Source of the DNA: Sedimentisphaerales bacterium
Lineage (GTDB): Bacteria; Planctomycetota; Phycisphaerae; Sedimentisphaerales; Anaerobacaceae
NCBI GenBank assembly: GCA_016932835.1
Contig: JAFGCD010000009.1
Coordinates: 17,811-81,810, forward strand
Direction of reading: 5' to 3'
Length of the DNA stretch: 64,000 bases
The stretch's first letter is position 1. Every line of letters starts with the position of its first letter. Of the stretch, positions 1 through 10,700 are shown piece by piece. The translations under genes and the position numbers were made by a program. The notes under the pieces are model-generated. The model was not told the origin of the DNA. It searched no databases and was given only the letters and a program-made list of their open reading frames with translations.

Positions 1-338
1 ATAGCCTCGAAATATGCATCGAGGCAGCCAGCCCGCAGTGCGATAACATAGGGCAACGCTCCGACGGCTGAAACTGCCAACCAGCCGAGGGCACACATAA
101 GCATTGAGCCTTGCGTGCCGAGTTCGCCGACTTTGAATCTGGCGACGAGAATCAGGCCGAGGGAGAAGGATATTGCAGCGGGGACGAGAAAAGCGGCGAC
201 TGTCGTCGGGCCCTCTCCCATTTTGCCCCAATAGACGGCCACGAGAATCAACGGCAGCAACATCAGAATGCTGAGGATTTGGAGTAGATTCCCGATGAGA
301 TGCAGTATCGAAGAAGTGCGCTGAAATCCTTTTCTCAT
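1..338 (-). CDS. TrkH-family potassium uptake protein, N-terminal part (runs off left edge)
   Basis: Hand translation of the minus strand from ATG at 338: MRKGFQRTSSILHLIGNLLQILSILMLLPLILVAVYWGKMGEGPTT...MCALGWLAVSAVGALPYVIALRAGCLDAYFEA. This resembles the TrkH/KtrB N-terminus (LGWL..S..GALP....DA.FEA). Open to the window edge. Confidence 0.75.
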   Translation of the reverse strand, partial: MRKGFQRTSSILHLIGNLLQILSILMLLPLILVAVYWGKMGEGPTTVAAFLVPAAISFSLGLILVARFKVGELGTQGSMLMCALGWLAVSAVGALPYVIALRAGCLDAYFEA

Positions 339-486
339 ACACCATACCGGCTTTGAGCCAGGCCTTATGAACCAAGTCGCCCGATTGCATCCAATCGTCC
401 TGCTGCAATTGGCCGGGCATACTGCAATTTATACTTCCAGATCCTGACAATTCAACTATAATGGCTATGTTAATCTTCGACATAAT

Positions 487-1050
487 TTGGACGATTTCAG
501 GAGAATAATTATGAGAAAGTTGGGTGTTGCAGCAGTAGCAGCCGGTCTTTTTGCAGCAGGCATATTGGCGATAGGGGCGGCCGGCTCCGGCGGAAAGGGT
601 GGTTTCAGCAGGACCATCATTGACATTGGGATTGTGGTCAGCGACGTGGAGAAATCGGCTAAATTCTACACTGAAGCACTGGGCTTCAGCGAGGTAGGTG
701 GTTTTGAGGTATCAAAGGAGATGGGCGGCGATTCGGGGCTCGTCGATTACCAGGACTTCAAGGTCCGCATGTTTGTCCTGGCAAATGAACCCGACGCGAC
801 GAGAGTCAAGCTTATGGACTTTCCAGGCGTAAAATCGAAGAAAGTCGATAACAAGTACATCAATTCAAGCCTGGGATTCAGCTACCTGACGATACTGGTC
901 TCGGATACGACCGCGGCAGTCGAGCGGGCCAAACAGGCAGGGGCCCAGCCGGTCCGCGAACCCTATCAGTTAGGCTCCTCGAATAACTATTTGACACTGT
1001 TCAAAGATCCCGACGGCAACATCATTGAACTGGTCGGGCCCAAGAAGTAG
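487..1050 (+). CDS. VOC (glyoxalase/bleomycin resistance) family protein with N-terminal membrane/signal segment
   Basis: ORF 187 aa; IDIGIVVSDVEKSAKFYTEALGF and ..LFKDPDGNIIELV are typical VOC motifs. The true start may be the ATG at about 511 (MRKLGVAAVAAG). Confidence 0.85.
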   Translation: MDDFRRIIMRKLGVAAVAAGLFAAGILAIGAAGSGGKGGFSRTIIDIGIVVSDVEKSAKFYTEALGFSEVGGFEVSKEMGGDSGLVDYQDFKVRMFVLANEPDATRVKLMDFPGVKSKKVDNKYINSSLGFSYLTILVSDTTAAVERAKQAGAQPVREPYQLGSSNNYLTLFKDPDGNIIELVGPKK

Positions 1051-1089
1051 TATATCTAAGCATATTTAGCGACACCCAGAGGTGCTCCG

Positions 1090-2577
1090 ATGACTGATTT
1101 CGAGCGATTTGAGGAGTTGATATCCGGCCGTTATCGCTGCATTTCCATTGTCACATACGAGGAACGTTATGCCGTTGAGATTGTGCGGCAGGCCGCGATG
1201 GGCCTTGAGCGTGATATGTGGATATGGTCGGCTTCCGAGGGAGTCCGGGAGGGGTTTCTGGCAGGCAGCCCATCGGTCGCCGGCACGGACAATCCGGCAG
1301 CGGGTCTGGCTAACCTGGCCGGCGCCAAGCCGGGCAGTATGTGCGTAACCCTCGACCTTGCCGAACACCTCAAGAACGGCAAAGCCCTGCGAATACTGCG
1401 CGACATGATCGAAGACTTCGACAAGACGGGTATCACAATCGTCATGATCGATCATCAGGACAGTCTGCCGGATGTAATCAAGGCTTATACCCGTCCGTTC
1501 GAGATATCCTTTCCCGACGAGAATGAACTGCTCGATATTATTCGTGCGACACTCCAGCGCATCCACCGCAAGACCCCTATCGAAGTCGGCATCACGCAGA
1601 ATGGTCTCAACACCATAGTGCGGAATCTTCGTGGTCTGACCCGCCGACAAGCCGTCAGAATCATAAGCGACACCGTGACCAGCAACCGTCGTTTTGACGA
1701 CACCGACATAAACGTAGTGATTGCGAGCAAACGGCGCATGATCCAGCGAGGCGGGCTGCTCGAATACATCAAGACGCCGTTGGACCTTAGCGAAATCGGT
1801 GGTATGGAACACCTCAAGAAGTGGCTCAGCCAGCGTAAAGACGCCTTCGGGCCGGAGGCCGCCGAATTCGGTCTGAAGGCTCCGCGAGGCGTGCTGATGC
1901 TCGGTGTGCAGGGGACAGGCAAGAGCCTGTGCGCCAAGGCGATCGCCACGGCCTGGCATCAGCCCCTGCTCAGGCTCGATCCCGGGACTCTCTACGCGAG
2001 TTTTATCGGGGAATCCGAGCGGAACCTTCGCGATGCGCTGCGCCAAACGGAGACAATGTCGCCGGTTATTCTGTGGATCGATGAAATCGAGAAGGCCTTC
2101 GCATCCGCAGCAAGTCGAAGCGCCGATGGAGGTCTTTCCCAGCGGATGTTCGGAACTCTGTTGACCTGGCTGCAGGAGCGTGAGGCTGCGGTATTCGTGG
2201 TTGCAACGGCCAATGACATCGAGGCGCTGCCCCCGGAACTGCTTCGTAAAGGACGATTCGACGAGATATTCTTCATCGACCTGCCGGATTCCGCAGTTCG
2301 TTCGGATATATTCGCAATTCACTTGAAGAAGCGCGGGCGGGACCCGGAGCAATTCGACCTGGACGCACTGTCAGATGCTGCCGAGGGTTACAGTGGAGCG
2401 GAAATCGAGCAAGTGGTAATATCGGCACTGCATGAGGCCTTCTCGGACAAGGCTGAGCTTGATACAGAGCGCATTGTCGCCGCCCTTAAAGCTTCGCCGC
2501 CGCTTTCGGTAACTATGGCCGAGAGCGTGCAATGCCTGCGTAGTTGGGCCAAAGGCAGATGTGTGCCGGCTGAATGA
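1090..2577 (+). CDS. AAA+ ATPase, Ycf46-like
   Basis: 495 aa; Walker A GVQGTGKS, Walker B VILWIDEIEKAF, AAA second region of homology, and N-terminal region as in chloroplast Ycf46-type AAA proteins. Confidence 0.88.
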   Translation: MTDFERFEELISGRYRCISIVTYEERYAVEIVRQAAMGLERDMWIWSASEGVREGFLAGSPSVAGTDNPAAGLANLAGAKPGSMCVTLDLAEHLKNGKALRILRDMIEDFDKTGITIVMIDHQDSLPDVIKAYTRPFEISFPDENELLDIIRATLQRIHRKTPIEVGITQNGLNTIVRNLRGLTRRQAVRIISDTVTSNRRFDDTDINVVIASKRRMIQRGGLLEYIKTPLDLSEIGGMEHLKKWLSQRKDAFGPEAAEFGLKAPRGVLMLGVQGTGKSLCAKAIATAWHQPLLRLDPGTLYASFIGESERNLRDALRQTETMSPVILWIDEIEKAFASAASRSADGGLSQRMFGTLLTWLQEREAAVFVVATANDIEALPPELLRKGRFDEIFFIDLPDSAVRSDIFAIHLKKRGRDPEQFDLDALSDAAEGYSGAEIEQVVISALHEAFSDKAELDTERIVAALKASPPLSVTMAESVQCLRSWAKGRCVPAE

Positions 2578-2735
2578 GACGTATCGAGCAATGGCTGCTG
2601 CCTATCATGATACGCTTCGGCGGCGGCGTACGGCGGATAAAAATCGGTTTCTGGGGCGAGTTTCGACTTGGCTATGAATGAGACAGGCTTATAATAGTCG
2701 GTGAACTCAATGCTGATAGTATGAGGGTCCTTGCT

Positions 2736-3134
2736 ATGAATAAGTGGAATATACCGGTTCTCCTGGCGGTCGCTCTTGCTGTAACGCTTTTTGCCGGGTG
2801 TGTTGAGCGGCGACTCACGATCAATACGAAGCCCGAGGATGCGCTCGTTGTGCTTAACGACGAGGAGATCGGACAATCGCCTGTTACCGTACCTTTTAAC
2901 TGGTACGGCGACTACAATGTCAGGATCAGTAAGGACGGCTATCAAACGCTCAAGACCCACCGACTGCTCCAAGGGCCGTGGTACGATAAGTTTCCCTGGG
3001 ATTTCTTCGCCCAGATAGTCAATCCGAAGCGGATTATTGACTCTTACGAATGGACATTCGAGCTTTCTCCGAAACAGCCCCCCGACAGAGAGCAGTTGAT
3101 CAAAAACGCCCAGGACCTCAAAGAAAAACTCTAA
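2736..3134 (+). CDS. PEGA-domain lipoprotein
   Basis: ORF 2721..3134; from MNKWNIPVLLAVALAVTLFAGC (lipobox LFAGC), then RRLTINTKPEDALVVLNDEEIGQSPVTVPFNWYGDYNVRISKDGY, a PEGA motif. Confidence 0.8.
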   Translation: MNKWNIPVLLAVALAVTLFAGCVERRLTINTKPEDALVVLNDEEIGQSPVTVPFNWYGDYNVRISKDGYQTLKTHRLLQGPWYDKFPWDFFAQIVNPKRIIDSYEWTFELSPKQPPDREQLIKNAQDLKEKL

Positions 3135-3202
3135 CAGGACTCGCAAGAAGGTTGCTTGCGGCACTATCCTTACGTGCCCACTGGAGAAAGGAGGCTTTTG
3201 CT

Positions 3203-4303
3203 ATGTCTGCAAGTCTCGTGCATTTCGCCGTGTGTGACGATGTGTGTCGGGTTCTTGATCGTTTGAGCGGTGAGAATACATCCGCTGAGATCGGGAAGGC
3301 GTGCAAGGCTTATCCAAATTACACAAGACTCGGTTCTATCGGGCCGGACATACCCTATTTTGAGCAGCCGGTCGAAGGGGGCATCAAGATGTTCCTCGAC
3401 ATTCACGTCCCGATTACGCCGGCGGCGTATGTACTGCACAGCAAGACCCCGAACGTTTTTGCGGTTAATCTATTTCGCCTTATATTCACCGACGCCAGCG
3501 ACCTGGCAGTGGAAAAATGCGCCGACCTCAAGCTGCTAGCATTCGCTGTCGGCTACCTGACCCATATGGCCACGGATCATATTATTCATCCGTTTGTCAA
3601 TTCCAACGCCGGCAAGTATTACGTCTCCGACGAAAACAAGGTACGGCATCGCATGATCGAGATTTATCATGATGTCCACCTGTTCGAGCAGATGTATTTG
3701 AAGGACGCCGCGGGCGACGACATCGATGTGAAGAAAGAATTCGGCAGGAAGGATTTCGAGGCAAAGATCGACATTGTGGACGAATCATTTTCCGAAACTC
3801 TGTCGGAGAAGTTCTGGGACACGGAATTGACTTTCCGGGTTCTGTTGCAGCGGGCCTTCCTTGAAACGCACGGGATGGATATCACAGAACAGCAAATCGA
3901 GGACTGGCTCGACGGAGCGATGCTGACGCTCAGCAATTTGAATCGCAGGGTCTCCCCCTATACGCGTGCGCTTCATAAGCCCAAGAAGAAATGGAAAGAC
4001 CTGGCTTTTCGAAAAGGTAATGTCAGTAACAGCAAGTATTTCTACGATGCCGAAGATGCGATAGTGGAGTTCACAAGAGACACATGGAAGCACGAGGCCG
4101 GCTCGGGCAAGAAACCCGATGCGACAAAACTCAAAAACCACAAAAGCAAGGCCAAGAACAAAAGTCTCTATGCGCAGTCGATCCTGCAGAGCCTCAAATA
4201 TATCGAGTCCGCAGCGATGTATATCAAGAACAAAGATGTTGCAGCGTTTATTGAGGCTGTTCCAGCCTGGGATCTCTCAGACCCCGCACAGGAGAAGGGC
4301 TGA
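3203..4303 (+). CDS. Zinc-dependent phospholipase C-like protein
   Basis: MSASLVHFAVCDDV... with GYLTHMATDHIIHPFVN His/Asp pattern of the Zn_dep_PLPC family. Start chosen at ATG 3203 because GAAAGGAGG lies just upstream; the longer ORF start at 3050 overlaps the PEGA gene. Confidence 0.78.
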   Translation: MSASLVHFAVCDDVCRVLDRLSGENTSAEIGKACKAYPNYTRLGSIGPDIPYFEQPVEGGIKMFLDIHVPITPAAYVLHSKTPNVFAVNLFRLIFTDASDLAVEKCADLKLLAFAVGYLTHMATDHIIHPFVNSNAGKYYVSDENKVRHRMIEIYHDVHLFEQMYLKDAAGDDIDVKKEFGRKDFEAKIDIVDESFSETLSEKFWDTELTFRVLLQRAFLETHGMDITEQQIEDWLDGAMLTLSNLNRRVSPYTRALHKPKKKWKDLAFRKGNVSNSKYFYDAEDAIVEFTRDTWKHEAGSGKKPDATKLKNHKSKAKNKSLYAQSILQSLKYIESAAMYIKNKDVAAFIEAVPAWDLSDPAQEKG

Positions 4304-4377
4304 AACCATCTATAGTCCGGCAAGAGTCGTTGCGGCATGCGCTCTGTTGTGCCGCCGAGGGATGCCTGTTGCACAAC

Positions 4378-5316
4378 TTAGAGGAGGTTTTCTCGATACC
4401 AGGCGATTGCTTTATCGAGTCCTTGCTCAAATGAAACCTGGGATTTGTAGCCTATGAGCTTTTCGGCGAGTGAGATATCAGCCAGAGAGTGCTTGACGTC
4501 ACCCGGACGGGCGTCTGCGTATATCGGCTTGACGCTTTTTCCAACGGATGTGTTGATCATATCGATGATTTGATTCACTGTCACTGCCTGGCCGCAGGCT
4601 ATATTGATTGCTTCGCCGGCGACCTGCTCGGCCCTTGCGGCCAGCAAATTGGCGTGTACAACATTGTCAATGTAAGTGAAATCACGGCTTTGTTCTCCGT
4701 CGCCGTAGATAGTCGGGGACTGATCCTTAAGTATGGCCGTGACGAAGGCCGGTATTGCCGCGGCGTATTCACTGCTCGGGTCCTGGTAGGGCCCAAAAAC
4801 ATTGAAGTACCGCAGCGCGATTGTCTCCAGGCCGAAAACCTTGCAGAAGACTGAGCAATAGTACTCGCCCACGAGCTTGCCCACGGCATAGGGCGACAGC
4901 GGCATAGGCCTCATGGTTTCCATCTTAGGACTTGTCGGGGCATCACCGTACGCCGAGGAACTGGCGGCATATACGAAGCGTTTGATACCCGAATCCCGAG
5001 CAGCCAGGAGGAGGCTAAACGTGGCATCGACACAGTGCCTGTGCGAAGCAGCAGGGTCATCGACACTGCGAGGCACGGACGGCAAGGCACCCTGGTGCAG
5101 AACGACTTCGATATCCTTCATTGCCTCACAGGCCACTTCATAATCACCCATATCGGCCTCAACGAACTCAATCTTATCTATGATACCAGTGAGATTACTT
5201 TTCCTGCCCGTCAATAGATTGTCAAGCACCCGCACGAAGCAGCCCTGCGAAACGAGTTCTCTGCATATGTTCGAGCCGATGAACCCGGCTCCACCAGTAA
5301 CCAAGAACTTATCCAT
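4378..5316 (-). CDS. NAD-dependent epimerase/dehydratase, UDP-sugar 4-epimerase (WbpP/GalE-like)
   Basis: 312 aa SDR: FLVTGGAGFIGSNICREL, VLDNLLTGRKSNL, YAASSSAYGD, SPYAVGKLVGE, RYFNVFGPYQDP. Confidence 0.9.
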   Translation of the reverse strand: MDKFLVTGGAGFIGSNICRELVSQGCFVRVLDNLLTGRKSNLTGIIDKIEFVEADMGDYEVACEAMKDIEVVLHQGALPSVPRSVDDPAASHRHCVDATFSLLLAARDSGIKRFVYAASSSAYGDAPTSPKMETMRPMPLSPYAVGKLVGEYYCSVFCKVFGLETIALRYFNVFGPYQDPSSEYAAAIPAFVTAILKDQSPTIYGDGEQSRDFTYIDNVVHANLLAARAEQVAGEAINIACGQAVTVNQIIDMINTSVGKSVKPIYADARPGDVKHSLADISLAEKLIGYKSQVSFEQGLDKAIAWYRENLL

Positions 5317-5349
5317 GAAATACGCCCCTTATGGTAATAGTACAGAAAG

Positions 5350-5382
5350 AAAGGACCCCATGTTGCCGGGGGTCCTTTTTTC
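5350..5382. terminator. Rho-independent-type hairpin between the BY-kinase gene and the epimerase gene
   Basis: AAAGGACCCC-atgttgcc-GGGGGTCCTTTTTT; inverted repeat with flanking A/T runs on both sides. Confidence 0.75.
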
Positions 5383-5429
5383 TACGCATTGTAATTCCTG
5401 TTGTTCGGGCTCCATTGGCCCTATGACAG

Positions 5430-7658
5430 CTACATCGCCGCCTGCACATTCTGCTGATAGCGTCTGTAGGATTTGTACTGCTCCTGGAAATATCCGCCCT
5501 TCAATGACGGAGCGCCGAGCAGTATGCAACCGACGACATTTGCATCCAGGTCTTTCAATTCGCGAATTGTCCTTAGCGCGGCTCCTCTTCGTGTAGCGGC
5601 AGCATTCAGAACAACAACAGTGGCATCAACATGCTTTGCCAACACTCTCGAATCACTGATCAACAGTACCGGCGGGCTGTCAATGACTATATAGTCATAA
5701 TTGTTGCGTTGCTCAGCCAGCAGGTCTGCCATTCGCACGCTGCCCAGCAATTCGGCAGGATTCGGCGGGAGGAGACCTGCATCAATTATATCAAGTCCAT
5801 CGATCCCGCTTGATCTTATCGCCTCCTGAGCACCACACTGTCCGACAAGCAGGCTGCTCAATCCGAAGCCAACACCGGTCCCGCCATCATCCAGGGAATC
5901 GGCGGCACCCCTCGGGAAAAGCTTCTCAGAGGTTGGCTGCCTGAAATTCGCGTCTATCAGAAGCACCTTCCTGTCCTCAGCTACAAAAGCAGTGGCCAAA
6001 TTCACGGCAACACAAGTTTTGCCGTCACCGGCCGAGCCGCTGGTAACAAGCAATGTCTTGAGCGACGCTCCGGTGCCCGAAAGCTTAAGGTTTGCCCGAC
6101 ATTGTCTGTACGACTCACTCAATATCGAATAGGGTGCAAGACTCACTACCCGGCTAAGATCAATCCCACGAACATCACGGTCTTCCGACGCATCGGGAAT
6201 CACCCCCAGCAGCGGCACACTGAGGTACTTGTTAACGTCTCTTGGAGTCCGTACAAGATCATTAGCCAGTTCAACCAGAAAAGCGATAGCAAGGCTGAAA
6301 AGGAAGCCCATTACGGTTCCGCCTGGGAACCAGACCCACCACTGGCGAGAAACGACCTGTTCAAGCGGCCTTAGAGCAATGCCGCCCTCTCGGACTTTCG
6401 GCGTTTCGGGATCGGAGTGTATAATGCGAAGCTTTTCGAGCGACCCCTTGATCTCATTGAGCATTTCCCTTCTTTCATCTCTGATCTGCTCTCGCTGTCT
6501 GTACTGAGTACGGGCAGTATCGAGTTCTTTCTTTTTCGTCTCGGCCTCCTGCCGCAGCCTTTCCAGTTCATCGGATCTTTCTCTGTAAACAGTCAGCCTG
6601 TCCTTAGCGCTAGCCAGGTTGGACTTTCGCAGTTGATCTCCGATCTCCTCGGCCCTTATTTCCCTTCTAGTTTCTATTTCATCCCTGTACTCCTGGATTT
6701 CCCGGACTGTTCTATGATTCTCTCCGAACTTAACCAGCAGGCTGACAAGCCTCGCATCCGCAAAAACGAGCGCCTGCTTCAATGAAAGCATAATCTGATC
6801 ATTCTCAATAGCGTGTGTTATCTGGATATTCAATGGTCCTTCCGATAACCCCTCAAGTATCTTGAGATCGGCCTCCAACTGCCTGATAGCCAATTCGAGA
6901 TCACTTTTCTGCAATTCCAACTGATCCAGTTTCAGGCTAATCGTGTGCTTATAGTAGCTTCCCACCGGCTGTTCCAGATCGGTGAAGTCCCATACATTGC
7001 GGACTTCATCCAAAGCCGTCTCTGCCTGAGTCAACTCATCAGAAACCTTATCGTGACGGTCTCCGAGTTCTTTCAGCTTCTGTGCGACCTCATCCTTCTT
7101 AGTCGCCCCATAGGAACTGACAAACATGGTAACCATTTCATTTGCTATGTCCGCCGCTTCCTGGCCATCTCCGCACGTCATCGCCACCTGAATATAGGCG
7201 GCATCCCTGTGCGCCCTTACAACAAGATGTTTCTTCAAAGAGGCAAGTCGTTTCTGCAGGCTGTCTTTGCTCCGGTACCATTTCGTATCCGAAATGGCTC
7301 TTCTTGCGAGCAGTTGCTGCAAGGTTCCCTGCCTTGTTATGATATCGGCAACTGACAATCGGTGGCCATAGCTGATGTTCTGCTGCACCTGTGGAGTAGT
7401 GATTAGCATTGGGTCGGTCTGCACAGGTGGAAGCACCTCAATAAAAGCTACGGCGGTATATTTTGGGAGCCGATGTCTCAACAGCCAGCAGGCGCCGCCG
7501 CCGGCAGCCAGACCAATAATGGTCAGCAGTATTATGAGCACCATATGCCTGCGCAAAACCCCAAGAACTTCCTTAGGTGTCATAGCAGCTACAGCCGGAG
7601 GCCTCGTTGCTCCCGGTCCGCGTCGCCTTTTTGCAGCCTCTGTTTTTTGGTCCGACAT
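5430..7658 (-). CDS. Polysaccharide biosynthesis tyrosine autokinase (Wzz/Wzc-type chain-length determinant + BY-kinase)
   Basis: 742 aa; N-terminal Wzz with TM, long coiled coil, C-terminal kinase with TSGSAGDGKTCVAVNLA (Walker A) and VLLIDANFRQP (Walker A'); Tyr-rich tail YFQEQYKSYRRYQQ. Confidence 0.92.
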   Translation of the reverse strand: MSDQKTEAAKRRRGPGATRPPAVAAMTPKEVLGVLRRHMVLIILLTIIGLAAGGGACWLLRHRLPKYTAVAFIEVLPPVQTDPMLITTPQVQQNISYGHRLSVADIITRQGTLQQLLARRAISDTKWYRSKDSLQKRLASLKKHLVVRAHRDAAYIQVAMTCGDGQEAADIANEMVTMFVSSYGATKKDEVAQKLKELGDRHDKVSDELTQAETALDEVRNVWDFTDLEQPVGSYYKHTISLKLDQLELQKSDLELAIRQLEADLKILEGLSEGPLNIQITHAIENDQIMLSLKQALVFADARLVSLLVKFGENHRTVREIQEYRDEIETRREIRAEEIGDQLRKSNLASAKDRLTVYRERSDELERLRQEAETKKKELDTARTQYRQREQIRDERREMLNEIKGSLEKLRIIHSDPETPKVREGGIALRPLEQVVSRQWWVWFPGGTVMGFLFSLAIAFLVELANDLVRTPRDVNKYLSVPLLGVIPDASEDRDVRGIDLSRVVSLAPYSILSESYRQCRANLKLSGTGASLKTLLVTSGSAGDGKTCVAVNLATAFVAEDRKVLLIDANFRQPTSEKLFPRGAADSLDDGGTGVGFGLSSLLVGQCGAQEAIRSSGIDGLDIIDAGLLPPNPAELLGSVRMADLLAEQRNNYDYIVIDSPPVLLISDSRVLAKHVDATVVVLNAAATRRGAALRTIRELKDLDANVVGCILLGAPSLKGGYFQEQYKSYRRYQQNVQAAM

Positions 7659-7735
7659 TTTTATTCTCCAATCAGAATTAACTAATTAAAGCATCAGTAA
7701 TTGTCATTTTCATATTTATTTCTTCGCAGTCACAA

Positions 7736-10700
7736 TCACTTGGAAAGACGTTCAATAGCTTTATCCACTCGCTCCTTGTCCTTATTTGTCCAACTGCCCA
7801 CTCCCGCTTCAATCGCTCGTTTATATGCAGCAAGGGCCGCCACTTTGTCTCCCATGGCTTCTTTCACCAGTCCCAAGTGTTCGTATACTTCCGGAACGAC
7901 ACGCTGGCTTTTCTGCTCATACAACTGAATTGCCGCAGAAAAATGGGGGATCGCCTCGGAGTATTTACCGTTCTTAAACAACACATAACCATAAGTATCC
8001 AATACGCCTGGGTCGTTGGGAACCAGACTATACACCTTTTCGGCATACATCAAAGCTTCATCGAGCCTCTGACCCCACGCAGCAAGCATGTATGCCAGAT
8101 TATTCAGAACACTGGTATTATTCGGCATTTTCTTGAGCAAACTTTCGAAATCTGCGACAGCCATTTCAAGAAACTTGTTATCGGAAGTCCTCTGGTAAGC
8201 CAAAGTTAAGACTTCTGCTCTCTTTGCCGTGTAGTCGAGTGTGCGTTGGCTGTCATCCTGGACCAATCGAATGCAGTCGCTAATGTACTGGACGCTTTTG
8301 TCGTACTGCCCGTTAACCTTGTATAGGTTGAAAAGAGTAAAATTGGCGGGCACTGAATCCTGATCGGACTTTAGTTTTTCGAGGCAGAACTTTTCAACCT
8401 CATCCGGCCCAAGCAGCAGGAACATTCTCAGTAAAACCTCAGAGGCAAGAACTTCATTCGCTTCTGCTTTGTCGACGGCTTTCTGGCAATACTCGATAGC
8501 CGTCTTCTTGTGCCCGAGCATCAGTTTTGCCTGCCCCATTCTCAGATAGGCTAAAGGTGCATAGTGCGTGTCCACATAATCTTTGGCCAACTCAAATACT
8601 TCATCCAACTTCTTTGGATTCCATTTACTGGTATTCGGCATTCCCGACTGAAGAATGATCGAGCGCAGATACCCGTCAAAAGCAGCCGCATACAACGCAT
8701 CAAACTGCAGACGACCCGGATCCTTGTCACTGTACTCCTTGACTTTCAACTCAAAAGATTTGGCGTAGAGACTCGATGCCCTGTCATAATCGCCAGTGTC
8801 CAGCGCGAATCCCGCTGCCCGATTAAGCCAGAATACACTGTTCGGGAACTCGTTGATCGTGTCATTGTAGAACGCTATAAGAGCGTTTTTCCTGTTCAAC
8901 CTCCGATAGGTTTCATCGAGCAGTAACCTCGCATCTGTAGGAGCTCCTGGCGATTGAATTGCGTTCTTGAGTTCGGTGATTGCATCTTCATAGCGCGCGA
9001 CTCGCAAGTATGCCTTGGCCAGGACGACTCTCGTAGTTACATCATCGGAATCTGAAAGCGACTTGCTCTTTTTGAAATCGTCGATCGCCTTGGTAATGTC
9101 TCCTTCGTAGAAGGATATCTCTCCTCTGAGTCGCCACCCTGCGGCATTGTTCGGATTTCCTTCCAGATATCGATTGGTCAGTTCTCTAGCCTTCTGCAAT
9201 TGACCGGTCCTCATTTCAAGCCAAGCACGAAGCAGCAGCGTTCGCGGTTCATCGGGATATTTCTCCGTAAAGCTCTGCAATTTCAGTGACGCCTCTTTTA
9301 CAAGACCAACGCGCAAGAAAGACTGAATCTGAATCAGATGATTGTCACTTGTAGGATCAGCCGCTATAAGAGCCTCGCTGTACTTCGCCGCAGCGTTCGC
9401 ATCCACCGTTTTTTCTGCAACGAGCACAAGCCCTTTCAGCACATTCGTATCGTTCGGTTCCTCAGCATATATCTGTTCCAGGATTGCCTTGGCCTCGTCG
9501 TATTGCCCTCGCTGATAGTAGTGGTTCCAAAGCAGTCCTTTTTGACCGGTCTCACCAAAGATTTCTATGGCTTCATCGTCTCTGCCCATCGCCCGCAAGT
9601 ATTCGCCGAAGAGGTGAAGCATATACTTGTCGTCCGGTTTCATCGCCCTGGCATCATTCAGTGCTGCGCCCGCAACTGCAAAAATCACCTCTTTCCTCCG
9701 CTCGTCTTTCTCGTCGCGAGCGATTTGTGTTGCCAGTGCGCCCACCCTCAGGCAGGTTGTAAACGTAGGATTTGTTTGCCGCAGTGCCTGCAGAATCGCC
9801 AGGGCCTTGAGCGGTTCGGTTGGTGCTACGAAATCGGCGTAGAAACTGCGAAGCTGCATGTCGCCCGGATTGAGCGACATTGCTCTTTGCAGCGCGCCTT
9901 TGCATTCTGCAATTTCGTCGGACGTAACACTATCACCAGCTTTTTTATTCCGCATATACAACAACTGGGCATATCCTTTTGCAATGAGGCCATCCAACGG
10001 ATTCATGGATGTGGCCCGGCGGACATCTTCGATTGCGGCATCCTCATCTCCCATAGCTGCATTAATGTTGCTCCGCAAGGAGTACGCGCGTGAGAATACC
10101 GGTCGCTGCTTCAGGCATTCATCGATTAGTGTTCGTGCCCGTTCAAACTCTTTCTTTGCAAAGGCCAGACGTGCAGCATAGACATCACCGTTGCAATCAT
10201 CAAGATCTTCCTGTCGAGCTACTGCACCGGCTTTCTCGGCCAACGTCCAATCCTGTGTCTCGAGGGCAAGGTCAAAAAGATGTCCTACGACAAGGATTCT
10301 GTCAGCATTCTCTTCTTCATATCCGTAAAACCACGTTGTAGGTTTTTGGTAGGGCTTGCCTATTTTGAGTGCTTTCTCAAGTTCGGCAATAGCCTTATCG
10401 TATTCTTCTTCACGGCGATAGAATATGCCAAGCCTCAAGGCGCGCTCTGCCGGGTCAACAATGTTCGACAGCACCTCCTTTTCAATATCGAGTTGCCTTT
10501 CCTTGGTTACAGTAGCGGGATCAGGCTCGGAGAGCATCCGCTTGTAGATCAAAACATTCCAGTCTTTTGGAAAGCCGACAAGGAATCGATCTATCAGGGC
10601 CTTTGCCTTTTCGCTGCCACCTTTTTCAGCATAGTGTTTGCAGATGCCGATAATAGTATTATTTGTGACAGAATTCGGATCGGCCGGCAAGAGCATATCT

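Noticed and set aside
1066-2352. 428-aa minus-strand ORF opposite the AAA ATPase
   Set aside because: Lies fully antisense to a gene with clear Walker motifs; its translation has no recognisable domain. Probably a shadow ORF from high-GC codon bias.
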